Origin: CAADGV01 sp040290295
GTDB lineage: Bacteria > Bacteroidota > Ignavibacteria > UBA10030 > UBA6906
Assembly: GCA_040290295.1 (NCBI GenBank)
Contig: PSMW01000002.1
Location: forward strand, 132,951-196,950
DNA: 64,000 nt
Direction of reading: 5' to 3'
Part shown: in pieces, positions 50,536 through 58,977 of the stretch
How positions within the stretch are numbered: the first letter of the stretch is position 1
Layout of the letters: every line of letters begins with the position of its first letter
Position numbers and translations under genes: made by a program
The notes under the pieces: model-generated
What the model saw: the letters and a program-made list of their open reading frames with translations, nothing else
What the model was told of the DNA's origin: nothing
The model's database searches: none

Positions 50536-53500
50536 GTGAAGCATCCGACATCGCTCCGACATACCTTGCTCACTGCACTGTTGTCTGCGTGTGCGCGCGT
50601 GGTGGCGCAGCCTGCCGACGTTACGTTCGAGCACATCACGCACGAGCATGGGCTGTCCCAATCCACCGTCAACGCCATCACCCAAGATGCGCTCGGCTAC
50701 CTCTGGTTCGGAACACAGGATGGCTTGAACCGTTACGATGGATACACGATCACGGTGTTCAAACACCATCTCGCCGACTCGACCTCTCTTGCCGATAACA
50801 GCATTTGGTGTTTGCTGAACGACTCACGCGGCGATCTCTGGATCGGCACGTTACGCGGCGGTGCCGACCGTTATCTTGTTGCGAGCGATCGCTTCGTGCA
50901 CTACACGCACGATCCTCGCAACCGCAATTCGTTGAGTGACAACAACGTCATTTCGCTCCTCGAGGATTCGGAAGGACACATCTGGTTGGGCACGCTTAAC
51001 AACGGCGCGAATCGTTATGACCCTCGAACGAAGAGTTTTACGCACTACCGCTGGTTGCCGAACGATTCGACCAGTCTGAGCAACAACACTGTTTGGGCAA
51101 TATGCGAGGACAAGCACGGCAATGTGTGGGTCGGGACGTGGAGCGGCTTGTGCCGTTTCGATCTCAAGAAGAAGAGATCGGGCTTCCGGCGGTTCGTTCA
51201 CCTTCCGGCTGATGCCCGTACGTTGGCAGGCGACAATATTCGCGCACTGTATGTTGACCGTGACGGTGTTCTTTGGGTCGGGACCTGGGGAGCCGGGCTG
51301 GATCGGTTCGACGAGGGCACGCAGACCTTTCGTCACTACACACACGATCCGAGAAATCCGCGCAGCATATCGAGCAATTTGATTCTGTCCATCTGCCAAG
51401 ACTCGGGCGGAAGGTTGTGGATAGGNNNNNNNNNNNNNNNNNNTTACGATCCTGCAACCGACAGTTTCGTCCGCTACCAACACAACCCGCGAGATCCTTC
51501 ATCACTCAACAGCAACATCGTCAGTGCGCTTTTCGAAGATCGTGCCGGTTCGCTCTGGATCGGAACAGGTGCCGGTGGCGTGAACATGGTCGATGCACGG
51601 CGTAACCGGTTTGCTCACTATCCCGGGACGCCTCATCGTGCAAAGGGCAACGACGCGCCCGACATGCACGGCAACGACGTGTGGGCAATCCTCGAAGATT
51701 CCCGCGGCGAGTTGTGGATCGGCACCTACGGCAGCGGACTGAACCGCTTCGATGCCTCGCGGCGGCATGTCGTCAACTACCGGCACGACGCACGTTCACC
51801 GCGCAGTCTCAGTCACAACACCGTGCTCTCACTCTGCGAAACGCCCGACGGGACTCTCTGGATCGGAACAGAGGGAGGCGGGCTGAACCGTTACGACCGT
51901 GCGACGAACTCATTCACCACCTTCACGCGCTCCACGCGCGCGCCTTTCAGCCTTAGCCATGACGAGATTACAGCACTCCGAGCAGATCGCCACGGCACGC
52001 TGTGGATAGGCAATAACGGCGGGAGCGTTGACCGCCTCGATCTCCGCACGAATACCGTGATGCGCTATCCTGCCGATGAGCGCAACCCGAACGCGTTGGC
52101 GGGAACCTCCGTGATGTGTATTTACGAAGATCGACGCGGCGAGATATGGATCGGCACACTGGGAGGCGGCTTGCACCGCTACCGCCCCCAGACCAACACG
52201 TTCGTCCGTTACCTTCCCTCATCGCAAGCTCCCCAGAAGGGACCGAACAACAACACCGTGCTCTCGATCTACCAAGACGAAGCGGGAATCTTCTGGATAG
52301 GAACCTACGGCGGTGGATTGAATCGCTTCGATCCCATTCACGAGCACTTCACGTACATGACACAAGCGCAAGGTCTGCCGAACGACGTTGTGTACGGCAT
52401 TCTCCCCGACGGACGCGGCAATCTTTGGCTCAGCACCAACAAAGGCTTGGCGCGCTTCGATCCGACAAGCAAGACGGTTCATACCTACGACGTGAAGGAC
52501 GGCTTGCAAGGGAATGAATTCAACCAAGGCGCGTACTTCCGCAATGGTCGTGGCGAACTCTTCTTCGGCGGCTTGAATGGTTTCAACGTGTTTCACCCCG
52601 ACAGCATCCGCGACAATCCCTCCATCCCGCCGGTGTACCTTACGAGCTTCAAGGTGTTCGACAAGCCGCTTGCCTTGCCGCAAGCCCTCAGCACCACGCG
52701 ACACATCGAGCTTTCGTACGACCAGAATTTCTTTTCGTTCGAATTTGTTGCGTTGAACTATATCGCACCCGAGAAGAATCGCTACCTCTACAAGCTCGAA
52801 GGATTGGATCGAGAATGGATCGCTGCGACCGCTGCTCGCCGCTATGCCAGCTATACGAATCTCGACCCCGGCGAGTACGTGCTGCGTGTAAAAGGATCGA
52901 ACAACGACGGTGCCTGGAACGACGCGGGGCTTGCCATCACGATTACGATCACGCCGCCGTATTGGCGTACGTGGTGGTTCCAACTTCTCGTGCTGTGTGC
53001 CGTGAGCGGCATGCTCTACGCGATGTATCGCTATCGTGTGAACAAACTGCTCGAGATCGAACGCATTCGTTCGTCTATCGCAACTGACTTACACGACGAT
53101 ATCGGCTCGACGCTCACCGAGATTGCCTTGTACAGCGACGTTGGGCTTCGTGAGTTGCGAGCCAGAAATCGCAACAGCACCGATGGCGATACGGCACGCG
53201 TCGAATCGTTGCTGGAAAGTATCGGAACCACCTCGCGCGGCCTCATCGACGCGATGAACGATATTGTGTGGGCAGTGGACCCGAAAAACGACTCGTTCGA
53301 GTTTCTGCTGTTACGGATGAAGACGCACGCTGCCAGGATGTTCGACGCGAAGGGCATCAACTACGAGATCGACATCCCGGAAGAACTCGCCCACCTGCAT
53401 TTGCCGCTGGGATTTCGGCGGCGGTTCTATCTCATCTACAAGGAAGCGGTCAATAACATTATCCGCCACGCTCATGCGCAGAGGGTGCAATTGACCATTC

Positions 53501-53688
53501 GGCGTGTTGGTCGCTCTCTGCTGATGACGATCGTTGACGATGGTGTCGGCTTCGATCCCGACGAGGCGGCGGGCGGGAACGGCTTGGTGAACATGCACAA
53601 GCGTGCAGAATCGTTGGATGGTGAGCTTACCATCGAATCTGCCCCCTCGCGTGGGACAACTGTACGATTGAAAGCAAGGATCCCTTGA
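50536..53688 (+). CDS. Beta-propeller sensor histidine kinase (HTCS-like, HisKA_3 type)
   Basis: A membrane sensor that should phosphorylate the neighbouring regulator. It has a signal peptide (SLRHTLLTALLSACARVVAQ), then about 14 propeller repeats of the LWIGTxGGGLNRYD type (about 45-680), a Y_Y_Y domain (about 690-800, YTNLDPGEYVLRVKGSNNDG), one membrane helix (about 810-830), a HisKA_3 domain with phospho-acceptor in DLHDDIGS and an HATPase domain (EAVNNIIRHAHA and DDGVGFDPDE). The ligand is periplasmic, often a polysaccharide in this family. The gene has an 18-N gap at 51426-51443. It lies 78 bases before the response regulator. Confidence 0.92.
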   Translation: MKHPTSLRHTLLTALLSACARVVAQPADVTFEHITHEHGLSQSTVNAITQDALGYLWFGTQDGLNRYDGYTITVFKHHLADSTSLADNSIWCLLNDSRGDLWIGTLRGGADRYLVASDRFVHYTHDPRNRNSLSDNNVISLLEDSEGHIWLGTLNNGANRYDPRTKSFTHYRWLPNDSTSLSNNTVWAICEDKHGNVWVGTWSGLCRFDLKKKRSGFRRFVHLPADARTLAGDNIRALYVDRDGVLWVGTWGAGLDRFDEGTQTFRHYTHDPRNPRSISSNLILSICQDSGGRLWIXXXXXXXYDPATDSFVRYQHNPRDPSSLNSNIVSALFEDRAGSLWIGTGAGGVNMVDARRNRFAHYPGTPHRAKGNDAPDMHGNDVWAILEDSRGELWIGTYGSGLNRFDASRRHVVNYRHDARSPRSLSHNTVLSLCETPDGTLWIGTEGGGLNRYDRATNSFTTFTRSTRAPFSLSHDEITALRADRHGTLWIGNNGGSVDRLDLRTNTVMRYPADERNPNALAGTSVMCIYEDRRGEIWIGTLGGGLHRYRPQTNTFVRYLPSSQAPQKGPNNNTVLSIYQDEAGIFWIGTYGGGLNRFDPIHEHFTYMTQAQGLPNDVVYGILPDGRGNLWLSTNKGLARFDPTSKTVHTYDVKDGLQGNEFNQGAYFRNGRGELFFGGLNGFNVFHPDSIRDNPSIPPVYLTSFKVFDKPLALPQALSTTRHIELSYDQNFFSFEFVALNYIAPEKNRYLYKLEGLDREWIAATAARRYASYTNLDPGEYVLRVKGSNNDGAWNDAGLAITITITPPYWRTWWFQLLVLCAVSGMLYAMYRYRVNKLLEIERIRSSIATDLHDDIGSTLTEIALYSDVGLRELRARNRNSTDGDTARVESLLESIGTTSRGLIDAMNDIVWAVDPKNDSFEFLLLRMKTHAARMFDAKGINYEIDIPEELAHLHLPLGFRRRFYLIYKEAVNNIIRHAHAQRVQLTIRRVGRSLLMTIVDDGVGFDPDEAAGGNGLVNMHKRAESLDGELTIESAPSRGTTVRLKARIP
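51426..51443. other. Assembly gap (18 N) inside sensor-kinase gene
   Basis: The run lies within propeller repeat 6, between WI-G and YDPATDSF. The neighbouring repeats have 9 residues between WI and the Tyr/Phe, but the gap allows only 7, so the true gap is probably 24 bases. The frame is kept in either case. Confidence 0.9.
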
Positions 53689-53766
53689 TGTCGGTTGTGA
53701 TGGTTCTCCGGCGAGGGCGCTTGGAGATGTACCGGTGGCATACAATCATGTTTGGAACAAACAGCT

Positions 53767-54429
53767 ATGACGAAGCGAGAGCAGGAATCGTCTTCCCCCA
53801 TCAAAGTCGCTGTCGTTGAAGACCGCGGCCGCATCCGCGATACCATCGTGGACATTATCAACGGGATGCCGGGGCTTACGTGCGTCGGAGCGTACAACTC
53901 GGTAGAAAGTGCGTTGAAAGATTTAGAAAAGAATGTCCCCGATGTGTTGCTGATGGATATCGGCTTGCCGGGGATGAGCGGCATCGAAGGCGTCAAGGTG
54001 GTGAAGAATACGTTCCCGTCCATCGATGTGTTGATGCACACTGTGTACGACGACGATGAAAAGATCTTTCAATCGATTTGCGCAGGCGCTTCGGGCTACG
54101 TCTTGAAAAACGCGGAGTCGGCGGAACTCATCCGCGCCATCAAAGAAATCCGCATCGGTGCGCCGATGAGTGCTTCGATCGCTCGACGCTTACTCTCGAT
54201 GGTGCGCGACAAACAGGCGCCACCTGCCGATCAGATGAATCTTACGCCCCGGGAGATGGACATTCTCCAATGGTTGGTCGAAGGCTACAGCTATAAACGC
54301 ATCGCCGAAAAGTTGTACATCAGTCCGCTCACTGTTCAGTCGCATATCAAGCGCGTGTACGAGAAACTGCAAGTGCATTCCAAGTCCGCCGCCGTTTCCA
54401 AAGCACTCAAGTACAAGCTCTTTGGTTGA
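53767..54429 (+). CDS. NarL/LuxR-family response regulator
   Basis: A 220-residue two-component regulator. The receiver domain (about 12-130) has the acidic pair in VAVVEDRGR, the phospho-acceptor Asp in LLMDIGLPG, a Thr/His switch region in LMHTVYDD and the Lys in YVLKNAES. A linker leads to a LuxR-type helix-turn-helix (about 155-215: LTPREMDILQWLVEGYSYKR, LYISPLTVQSHIKRVYEKLQ). It is the partner of the kinase just upstream. The start is taken at ATG 53767 rather than the in-frame TTG at 53752. A 7-2-7 palindrome lies about 100 bases after the stop. Confidence 0.92.
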   Translation: MTKREQESSSPIKVAVVEDRGRIRDTIVDIINGMPGLTCVGAYNSVESALKDLEKNVPDVLLMDIGLPGMSGIEGVKVVKNTFPSIDVLMHTVYDDDEKIFQSICAGASGYVLKNAESAELIRAIKEIRIGAPMSASIARRLLSMVRDKQAPPADQMNLTPREMDILQWLVEGYSYKRIAEKLYISPLTVQSHIKRVYEKLQVHSKSAAVSKALKYKLFG

Positions 54430-54526
54430 ACGCGCACTTCGTGGCAGACTTCCAGCCTTTCCATCCGTTCTTGGCTCAGCGTCTCCTTAACATCTTGAAT
54501 CCACGGCAGTTAGGACAATTCTAAAT

Positions 54527-54542
54527 TACCATATTTATGGTA
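54527..54542. promoter_or_regulatory. 7-2-7 palindrome, candidate NarL-type operator
   Basis: TACCATA and TATGGTA in inverted order with two bases between (54527-54542). This is the heptamer geometry used by NarL-type regulators. It lies about 95 bases before the first cargo gene start at 54634, in an AT-rich stretch otherwise lacking the common promoter pattern. Confidence 0.45.
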
Positions 54543-54633
54543 TTGAGAGAGTGCGCGCGAAGCGGGATATTGAAAGTGGTTGAATGCAGAATCAGCAGGT
54601 CATTTTCTTCATCACTTAACAACAGGGGGTTCT

Positions 54634-56604
54634 ATGAACCGCATACTTGGAACTGTGCTGTTGTGCATCGTGGTCGTGGCAGGGGTAGTTGCTCAAACCC
54701 CACCGGCGCCACGGGAGTTGAGGGCTGAGTTGATCTTTTCGGGAACGACTCTCCCGGCGGTGAAGCTCACGTGGCACTCCGAGCATGGGCTTTGGGCATT
54801 CAGAGTCTATCGCTCTGCCAACGACACATCGCATTATCAGCCACTGGCGATGACCAATGGTACGATGTACCTCGATCATGCCGTCATGGCCGGGACGCGG
54901 TATTACTATTATGTCAAAGCAGTGGCGGGAAATCTTGAAAGTCCACGAAGCAATGTCGTGAACATTCTTGTCACAGCACCAACGCCGCGGCCGAAAGGTA
55001 TCGTGCAAGGCGTGGTGACCGATGACTCGACAGGTCTGCCCATCCCGCGTGTGTTCATGTCGTTCCATCGTGTAAACAGCATGAACTGGAACAGCATGGG
55101 TGTGTGGACCGACTCGCTTGGTCGCTACTCCGCGTTGTTGGACACCGGGCGGTACATCCTGCGCGCCAATCCGATGTGTTCGGCATCGCTGCCGCGGTAT
55201 CGTCCGGAGTATTACAATAACTGCTACGAACCTTCGTGTGCAACGGTGATTGCCGTTGCCGAAAGTTCGGTGTTCACTGCGAACATGGGCTTGGCGCGCT
55301 TGACTCCACCTGTGTTTGTGCACGTAAGCGGTGTGGTCACCGATACGGCAAACAATCCGTTGCGGCATGCACGCGTCGCCATCATCAGGACGTTGCAGGA
55401 GATGCATTACCTTGCTTCGCTCGGTCTCACGCCGGGCATCGGCGAGGAAGCTATGACGCTCGACGGCGTGGGCCACGCTCGCGGCGTTGTGTGGAGAGGC
55501 TATACCGATTCGCTCGGTCGCTATCGCGGACGCGTTCCGGGCAATGCCAACTACATTGCGATGGCATCGAAGCCGGGGTATCTCCCCGAATACTTCGACA
55601 ACAAGCCGACACCCGATCTTGCCGACATCATTGTCTTGGGAACGCGTGATACCAGCGGCATCGACTTCTCGCTTGCCGTGCGACCCGTCCCGAACAACAG
55701 CATCAGCGGTGTTGTGCGTGATTCGCTCGGTACGCTCGTTCCATCGCGCATCGCTCTGATACCGGCGCGCCATCCCCGATCGCACTTCCGCTACTATGGA
55801 CATACGGATTCGCTCGGTGCTTATACCATCACCGGTGTCGAAGCAGGTAAGTATTTCGTGTTCGCACGGCCGTTCAGCGGATACGGTCCTGCCTTCTATA
55901 AGGAAGGAGCCTACGGCGTGATTCGAATACAAGATGCCGATACGGTCGAAATCGTCGGTAACGTTACAAACATCAATATCGGCGTGCGGCCCATATCCAG
56001 CAGTGGATTGGCTCGCGTGCGCGGTACCATTCGCACCTCCAGCACGGCGGCACTCGCCGGCGTTCGCATCTCAGCGTTGAGTGCCTCCGGTGCGTTGCTC
56101 GGTATTGGGGTGACGGATCGGGTAGGTGCATACGAGATCGATGCGGTTGCGGCAGGCACGGTCACGATCGTTGCGGACCGCGAGGGCTATCGCCCCACAG
56201 AAACTGTCGTCACGCTCGGCGCCACCACCTACACGTTGGACAACGTGAACATGACGATGACACCCGATGGTCCTACATCCGCCGGCGGTTCTGGTTCTGT
56301 CCCCGATCAGTATGCACTTCATCAGAACTATCCGAACCCGTTCAATCCAAGCACCACCATCACGTTCTCGTTGCCGGTGCAAAGCCGCGTCACCTTGAAG
56401 GTGTATAACATGCTCGGACAGGAGGTCGCATCGTTGGTACACAACGCCGATCATCCTGCGGGTATCTTCGACGTGGTGTGGAACGGCACCGATGCTGTGG
56501 GTCGCGCTGTGGCAAGCGGCCTGTACTTCTACAAACTGCACGCAACAGCCGCCAATGGCGGGAATATCTTCACCGCCGTACGGAAGATGCTGCTTCTGAA
56601 GTGA
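54634..56604 (+). CDS. Secreted multidomain protein with type IX (type A) sorting domain, copy 1
   Basis: A 656-residue surface or secreted protein. The signal peptide (MNRILGTVLLCIVVVAGVVA) is followed by a fibronectin-III domain (about 20-110, with AGTRYYYYVKAV), four to five carboxypeptidase-regulatory/CnaB-like repeats (about 120-550, each with GxVxDSLGxxxP and SLGRYxxxxxxGxY) and a type IX C-terminal sorting domain: YALHQNYPNPFNPSTTITFS near residue 565, LKVYNMLGQEVASLV and ending VRKMLLLK. The start is set by GGGGG and a signal peptide at 54634. No catalytic motif was seen. Probably an adhesin or carbohydrate-binding factor. Confidence 0.88.
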   Translation: MNRILGTVLLCIVVVAGVVAQTPPAPRELRAELIFSGTTLPAVKLTWHSEHGLWAFRVYRSANDTSHYQPLAMTNGTMYLDHAVMAGTRYYYYVKAVAGNLESPRSNVVNILVTAPTPRPKGIVQGVVTDDSTGLPIPRVFMSFHRVNSMNWNSMGVWTDSLGRYSALLDTGRYILRANPMCSASLPRYRPEYYNNCYEPSCATVIAVAESSVFTANMGLARLTPPVFVHVSGVVTDTANNPLRHARVAIIRTLQEMHYLASLGLTPGIGEEAMTLDGVGHARGVVWRGYTDSLGRYRGRVPGNANYIAMASKPGYLPEYFDNKPTPDLADIIVLGTRDTSGIDFSLAVRPVPNNSISGVVRDSLGTLVPSRIALIPARHPRSHFRYYGHTDSLGAYTITGVEAGKYFVFARPFSGYGPAFYKEGAYGVIRIQDADTVEIVGNVTNINIGVRPISSSGLARVRGTIRTSSTAALAGVRISALSASGALLGIGVTDRVGAYEIDAVAAGTVTIVADREGYRPTETVVTLGATTYTLDNVNMTMTPDGPTSAGGSGSVPDQYALHQNYPNPFNPSTTITFSLPVQSRVTLKVYNMLGQEVASLVHNADHPAGIFDVVWNGTDAVGRAVASGLYFYKLHATAANGGNIFTAVRKMLLLK

Positions 56605-56676
56605 GAACATCGAGAGCGAGGACTCTTGATCACGCCCGGCTTTCTGGAGGGAGAGCGACTCCAGGAGGTCGGACGG

Positions 56677-56707
56677 TGGTTTCTCCTCACGAAATCGTGT
56701 ACATTTG
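56677..56707 (+). promoter_or_regulatory. Possible promoter of cargo gene copy 2
   Basis: TACATTTG (56700-56707) matches the downstream element fully. The upstream element at the matching position is TGG rather than TTG. Leader to 56748 about 37 bases. Confidence 0.35.
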
Positions 56708-56747
56708 TGTCGGCTTCCGGTCTGTGCCTCAAACCTGAGCAAGACAA

Positions 56748-58709
56748 ATGCAGAGAACCTTCACATTGGTTCTCCTGATTCTCGTTGCGTCCACCGAGCT
56801 GTACGCGCAAGGAAGTGTTCCGCCCCCCACCAACCTGACTGCGCAAGCAGTTTCGGGCAACCATCCCCGCGTCTATCTTTCATGGACGAATTCGCAGGGG
56901 ACATGGTATTGCAATCTGTATCGTTCGGTAAACGATACGTTGCACTTTGTGCGCATTGCGCAAGTTCCCGGACGGACCTTCGAAGATCGTGGAGTGATGG
57001 GAGGACGAACCTACTACTATTATGTGCGTGCGGTTGCGTGGCGAGATTCGACCCTCATCGAGAGTCCACGGAGCTCTATCGCTGGTGCATCCCTCTCTCC
57101 CGTTTCGGGTTTGCGCGGTACGATTCAGGGCAGCATACTCGATGACTCGACGGGTACGCCGATTCGCGGTGTGCGCGTTCGGTTCTTCCGCTTCGCTACG
57201 ATCTGGGCGGACGAGTACGACATAACCGATTCACTCGGCAGATACGAAGCGGCGCTCGATACCGGACGCTATCTGGTGAAAGCCGAACCACCGTGCGAGC
57301 CGATCACAGGTTCTCGATACCGCGCCGAATGGTTCGACAACGTTTTCGAACCTTCTACCGCGACACCTGTTGCCGTCGGCGGCGGAACGACCAGCACCGC
57401 GAATTTCCGTCTCGGCCGTTTCTTGACCCAGCCTCATGCCGAAGTGAACGGCGTTGTGAGCAACGAACAGGGCCAACCGCTTGCGAATGCGACCGTGGCG
57501 ATCATGCGTTCTATTCAAGAGATGCATCGTCTGGCAGCACTGACGGGAACAACGCCAGGACTGGGTGTCGAAGCGCGCGAACTTCCCGGCATTGGCTACA
57601 CACGCGGCGTTATCTGGAGCGGCACCACGGATAATCAGGGCCGTTTCCGCGCCGTTGTCCCGCAGAACGGTTCGTACATTGCTGCAGCGGGAAAGCCCGG
57701 TTACTTGTTGCAGTATTTTTCTCAGACAACCGATCCGACGCGTGCCGTCATCATCACCGCACGCGAGGACACCTCGGGAGTGAACTTCTTCTTACGGCAA
57801 GTTCCCCCATTCCCCCACACCATCGATGGCATCATCCGCGATACGACGGGAGAGCCGGTTCCTTCGCGCGTCATTCTCTTTCCTCGGCCGCCCGGCGGTG
57901 TGCCGCCCGTTCAGGTGACGCACTCGAATGTTGGTGGTGCGTACACATTCACGAACGTCGCTGACGGTTCGTACGTTGTGCTTGCTCTCCCGTACGGCAA
58001 CTATGGCGCAGCATTCTACAAAGAGGGAGCGTTCGGCGTTGCACAGTGGCAACTTGCCGATAGCGTTCTTGTCGGAGCCGGCAACGCAACTGCCCACGTG
58101 GGTGTGTTGCCGATCCGAACGACGGGGGTGACGCAGGTGAGTGGGAGCGCTCTTTCGAGTACAGGGGAGCCGCTCGCCGGTGCGCGCATTGTCGCGCGCT
58201 CACAGAGCGGCATCTTGGTCGGCACAACATTCACGACGTCCACCGGCGCTTACAGCCTTGATGCATTGCCGTTCGGTGATCTGACCTTCGTCGTCGATCG
58301 GGAACCCTACAACGGTCAGTTCATGCCGTTATCCATTCCCCCCAACACCTACATGCTTTCGAACATCAACGTCGTGTTGACGAGATCGAATGTCACCGGC
58401 AGCACGACACAACGTGAGCGGCCGCTTGAATTTACGCTAAAGCAAAATTATCCCAATCCCTTCAACCCCTCCACGCTCATCTCTTTCTCTCTACCTGCCG
58501 TACAGATGGGAGGTCGAGGTTCGGTGTTCGTGACATTGAAAGTGTTCGATGTGTTGGGACAAGAGGTAGCTGTCGTGCTCGATGAAGAACGTGCACCCGG
58601 AAGGCATGTCGTGCTCTTCACTGCCGAGCAGCTTGCTTCCGGCGTTTATTACTATCGACTCGATGCGGGTCCGTTCACGGCTGTGCGGAAAATGTTGCTG
58701 ATGCGTTGA
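56748..58709 (+). CDS. Secreted multidomain protein with type IX (type A) sorting domain, copy 2
   Basis: A 653-residue paralogue of the preceding gene. It has the same order: signal peptide (TFTLVLLILVASTELYAQ), fibronectin-III domain (GGRTYYYYVRAV), carboxypeptidase-regulatory-like repeats (for example DDSTGTPIRGVRVRFFRFAT and DSLGRYEAALDTGRYLV) and the C-terminal sorting signal LKQNYPNPFNPSTLISFSLP, ending VRKMLLMR. Shared long blocks with copy 1 (such as AIMRSIQEMH/AIIRTLQEMH) show a tandem duplication. Its own terminator follows. Function is as uncertain as for copy 1. Confidence 0.88.
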   Translation: MQRTFTLVLLILVASTELYAQGSVPPPTNLTAQAVSGNHPRVYLSWTNSQGTWYCNLYRSVNDTLHFVRIAQVPGRTFEDRGVMGGRTYYYYVRAVAWRDSTLIESPRSSIAGASLSPVSGLRGTIQGSILDDSTGTPIRGVRVRFFRFATIWADEYDITDSLGRYEAALDTGRYLVKAEPPCEPITGSRYRAEWFDNVFEPSTATPVAVGGGTTSTANFRLGRFLTQPHAEVNGVVSNEQGQPLANATVAIMRSIQEMHRLAALTGTTPGLGVEARELPGIGYTRGVIWSGTTDNQGRFRAVVPQNGSYIAAAGKPGYLLQYFSQTTDPTRAVIITAREDTSGVNFFLRQVPPFPHTIDGIIRDTTGEPVPSRVILFPRPPGGVPPVQVTHSNVGGAYTFTNVADGSYVVLALPYGNYGAAFYKEGAFGVAQWQLADSVLVGAGNATAHVGVLPIRTTGVTQVSGSALSSTGEPLAGARIVARSQSGILVGTTFTTSTGAYSLDALPFGDLTFVVDREPYNGQFMPLSIPPNTYMLSNINVVLTRSNVTGSTTQRERPLEFTLKQNYPNPFNPSTLISFSLPAVQMGGRGSVFVTLKVFDVLGQEVAVVLDEERAPGRHVVLFTAEQLASGVYYYRLDAGPFTAVRKMLLMR

Positions 58710-58739
58710 TCGATTTGTCACTCGCCACTTCACACACTC

Positions 58740-58772
58740 AAAGCCGTTGCGCCTGCGACGGCTTTTCGTTTT
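58740..58772 (+). terminator. Intrinsic terminator after cargo gene copy 2
   Basis: A perfect 8-bp stem (58740-58747 with 58758-58765) with a 10-base loop is followed directly by TCGTTTT, a typical rho-independent terminator. Confidence 0.85.
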
Positions 58773-58861
58773 GCGGTGCTGCCGAATGCGTTGTTGTTGC
58801 CGGCATATGGCTTACGTCGTATTCCGTCGAAGAAGCGTGAAGCACCATCATCTGCAACGCG

Positions 58862-58892
58862 TTGCAAGTCGTACACCAAAAGTTTATATTGA
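58862..58892 (+). promoter_or_regulatory. Promoter of lepA-lepB-lepB-hemW
   Basis: TTG (58862-58864), exactly 20 bases, then TATATTGA (58885-58892). The leader to the lepA start at 58978 is about 80 bases and contains a hairpin. Confidence 0.6.
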
Positions 58893-58908
58893 TGCGGAAC
58901 TGAGAACG

Positions 58909-58957
58909 AAGTCCGTCCGTCCCGAAGCTCCTCGGTGCGGAAGCGGACTTTTCTGTT
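58909..58957 (+). promoter_or_regulatory. Leader hairpin before lepA, possible attenuator
   Basis: A 7-bp stem (58909-58915 with 58944-58950) encloses a smaller 4-bp stem and is followed by TTCTGTTATT. It lies between promoter and start codon, as in the dxr leader. Confidence 0.4.
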
Positions 58958-58977
58958 ATTGGAGTACGTGCTGTTCG

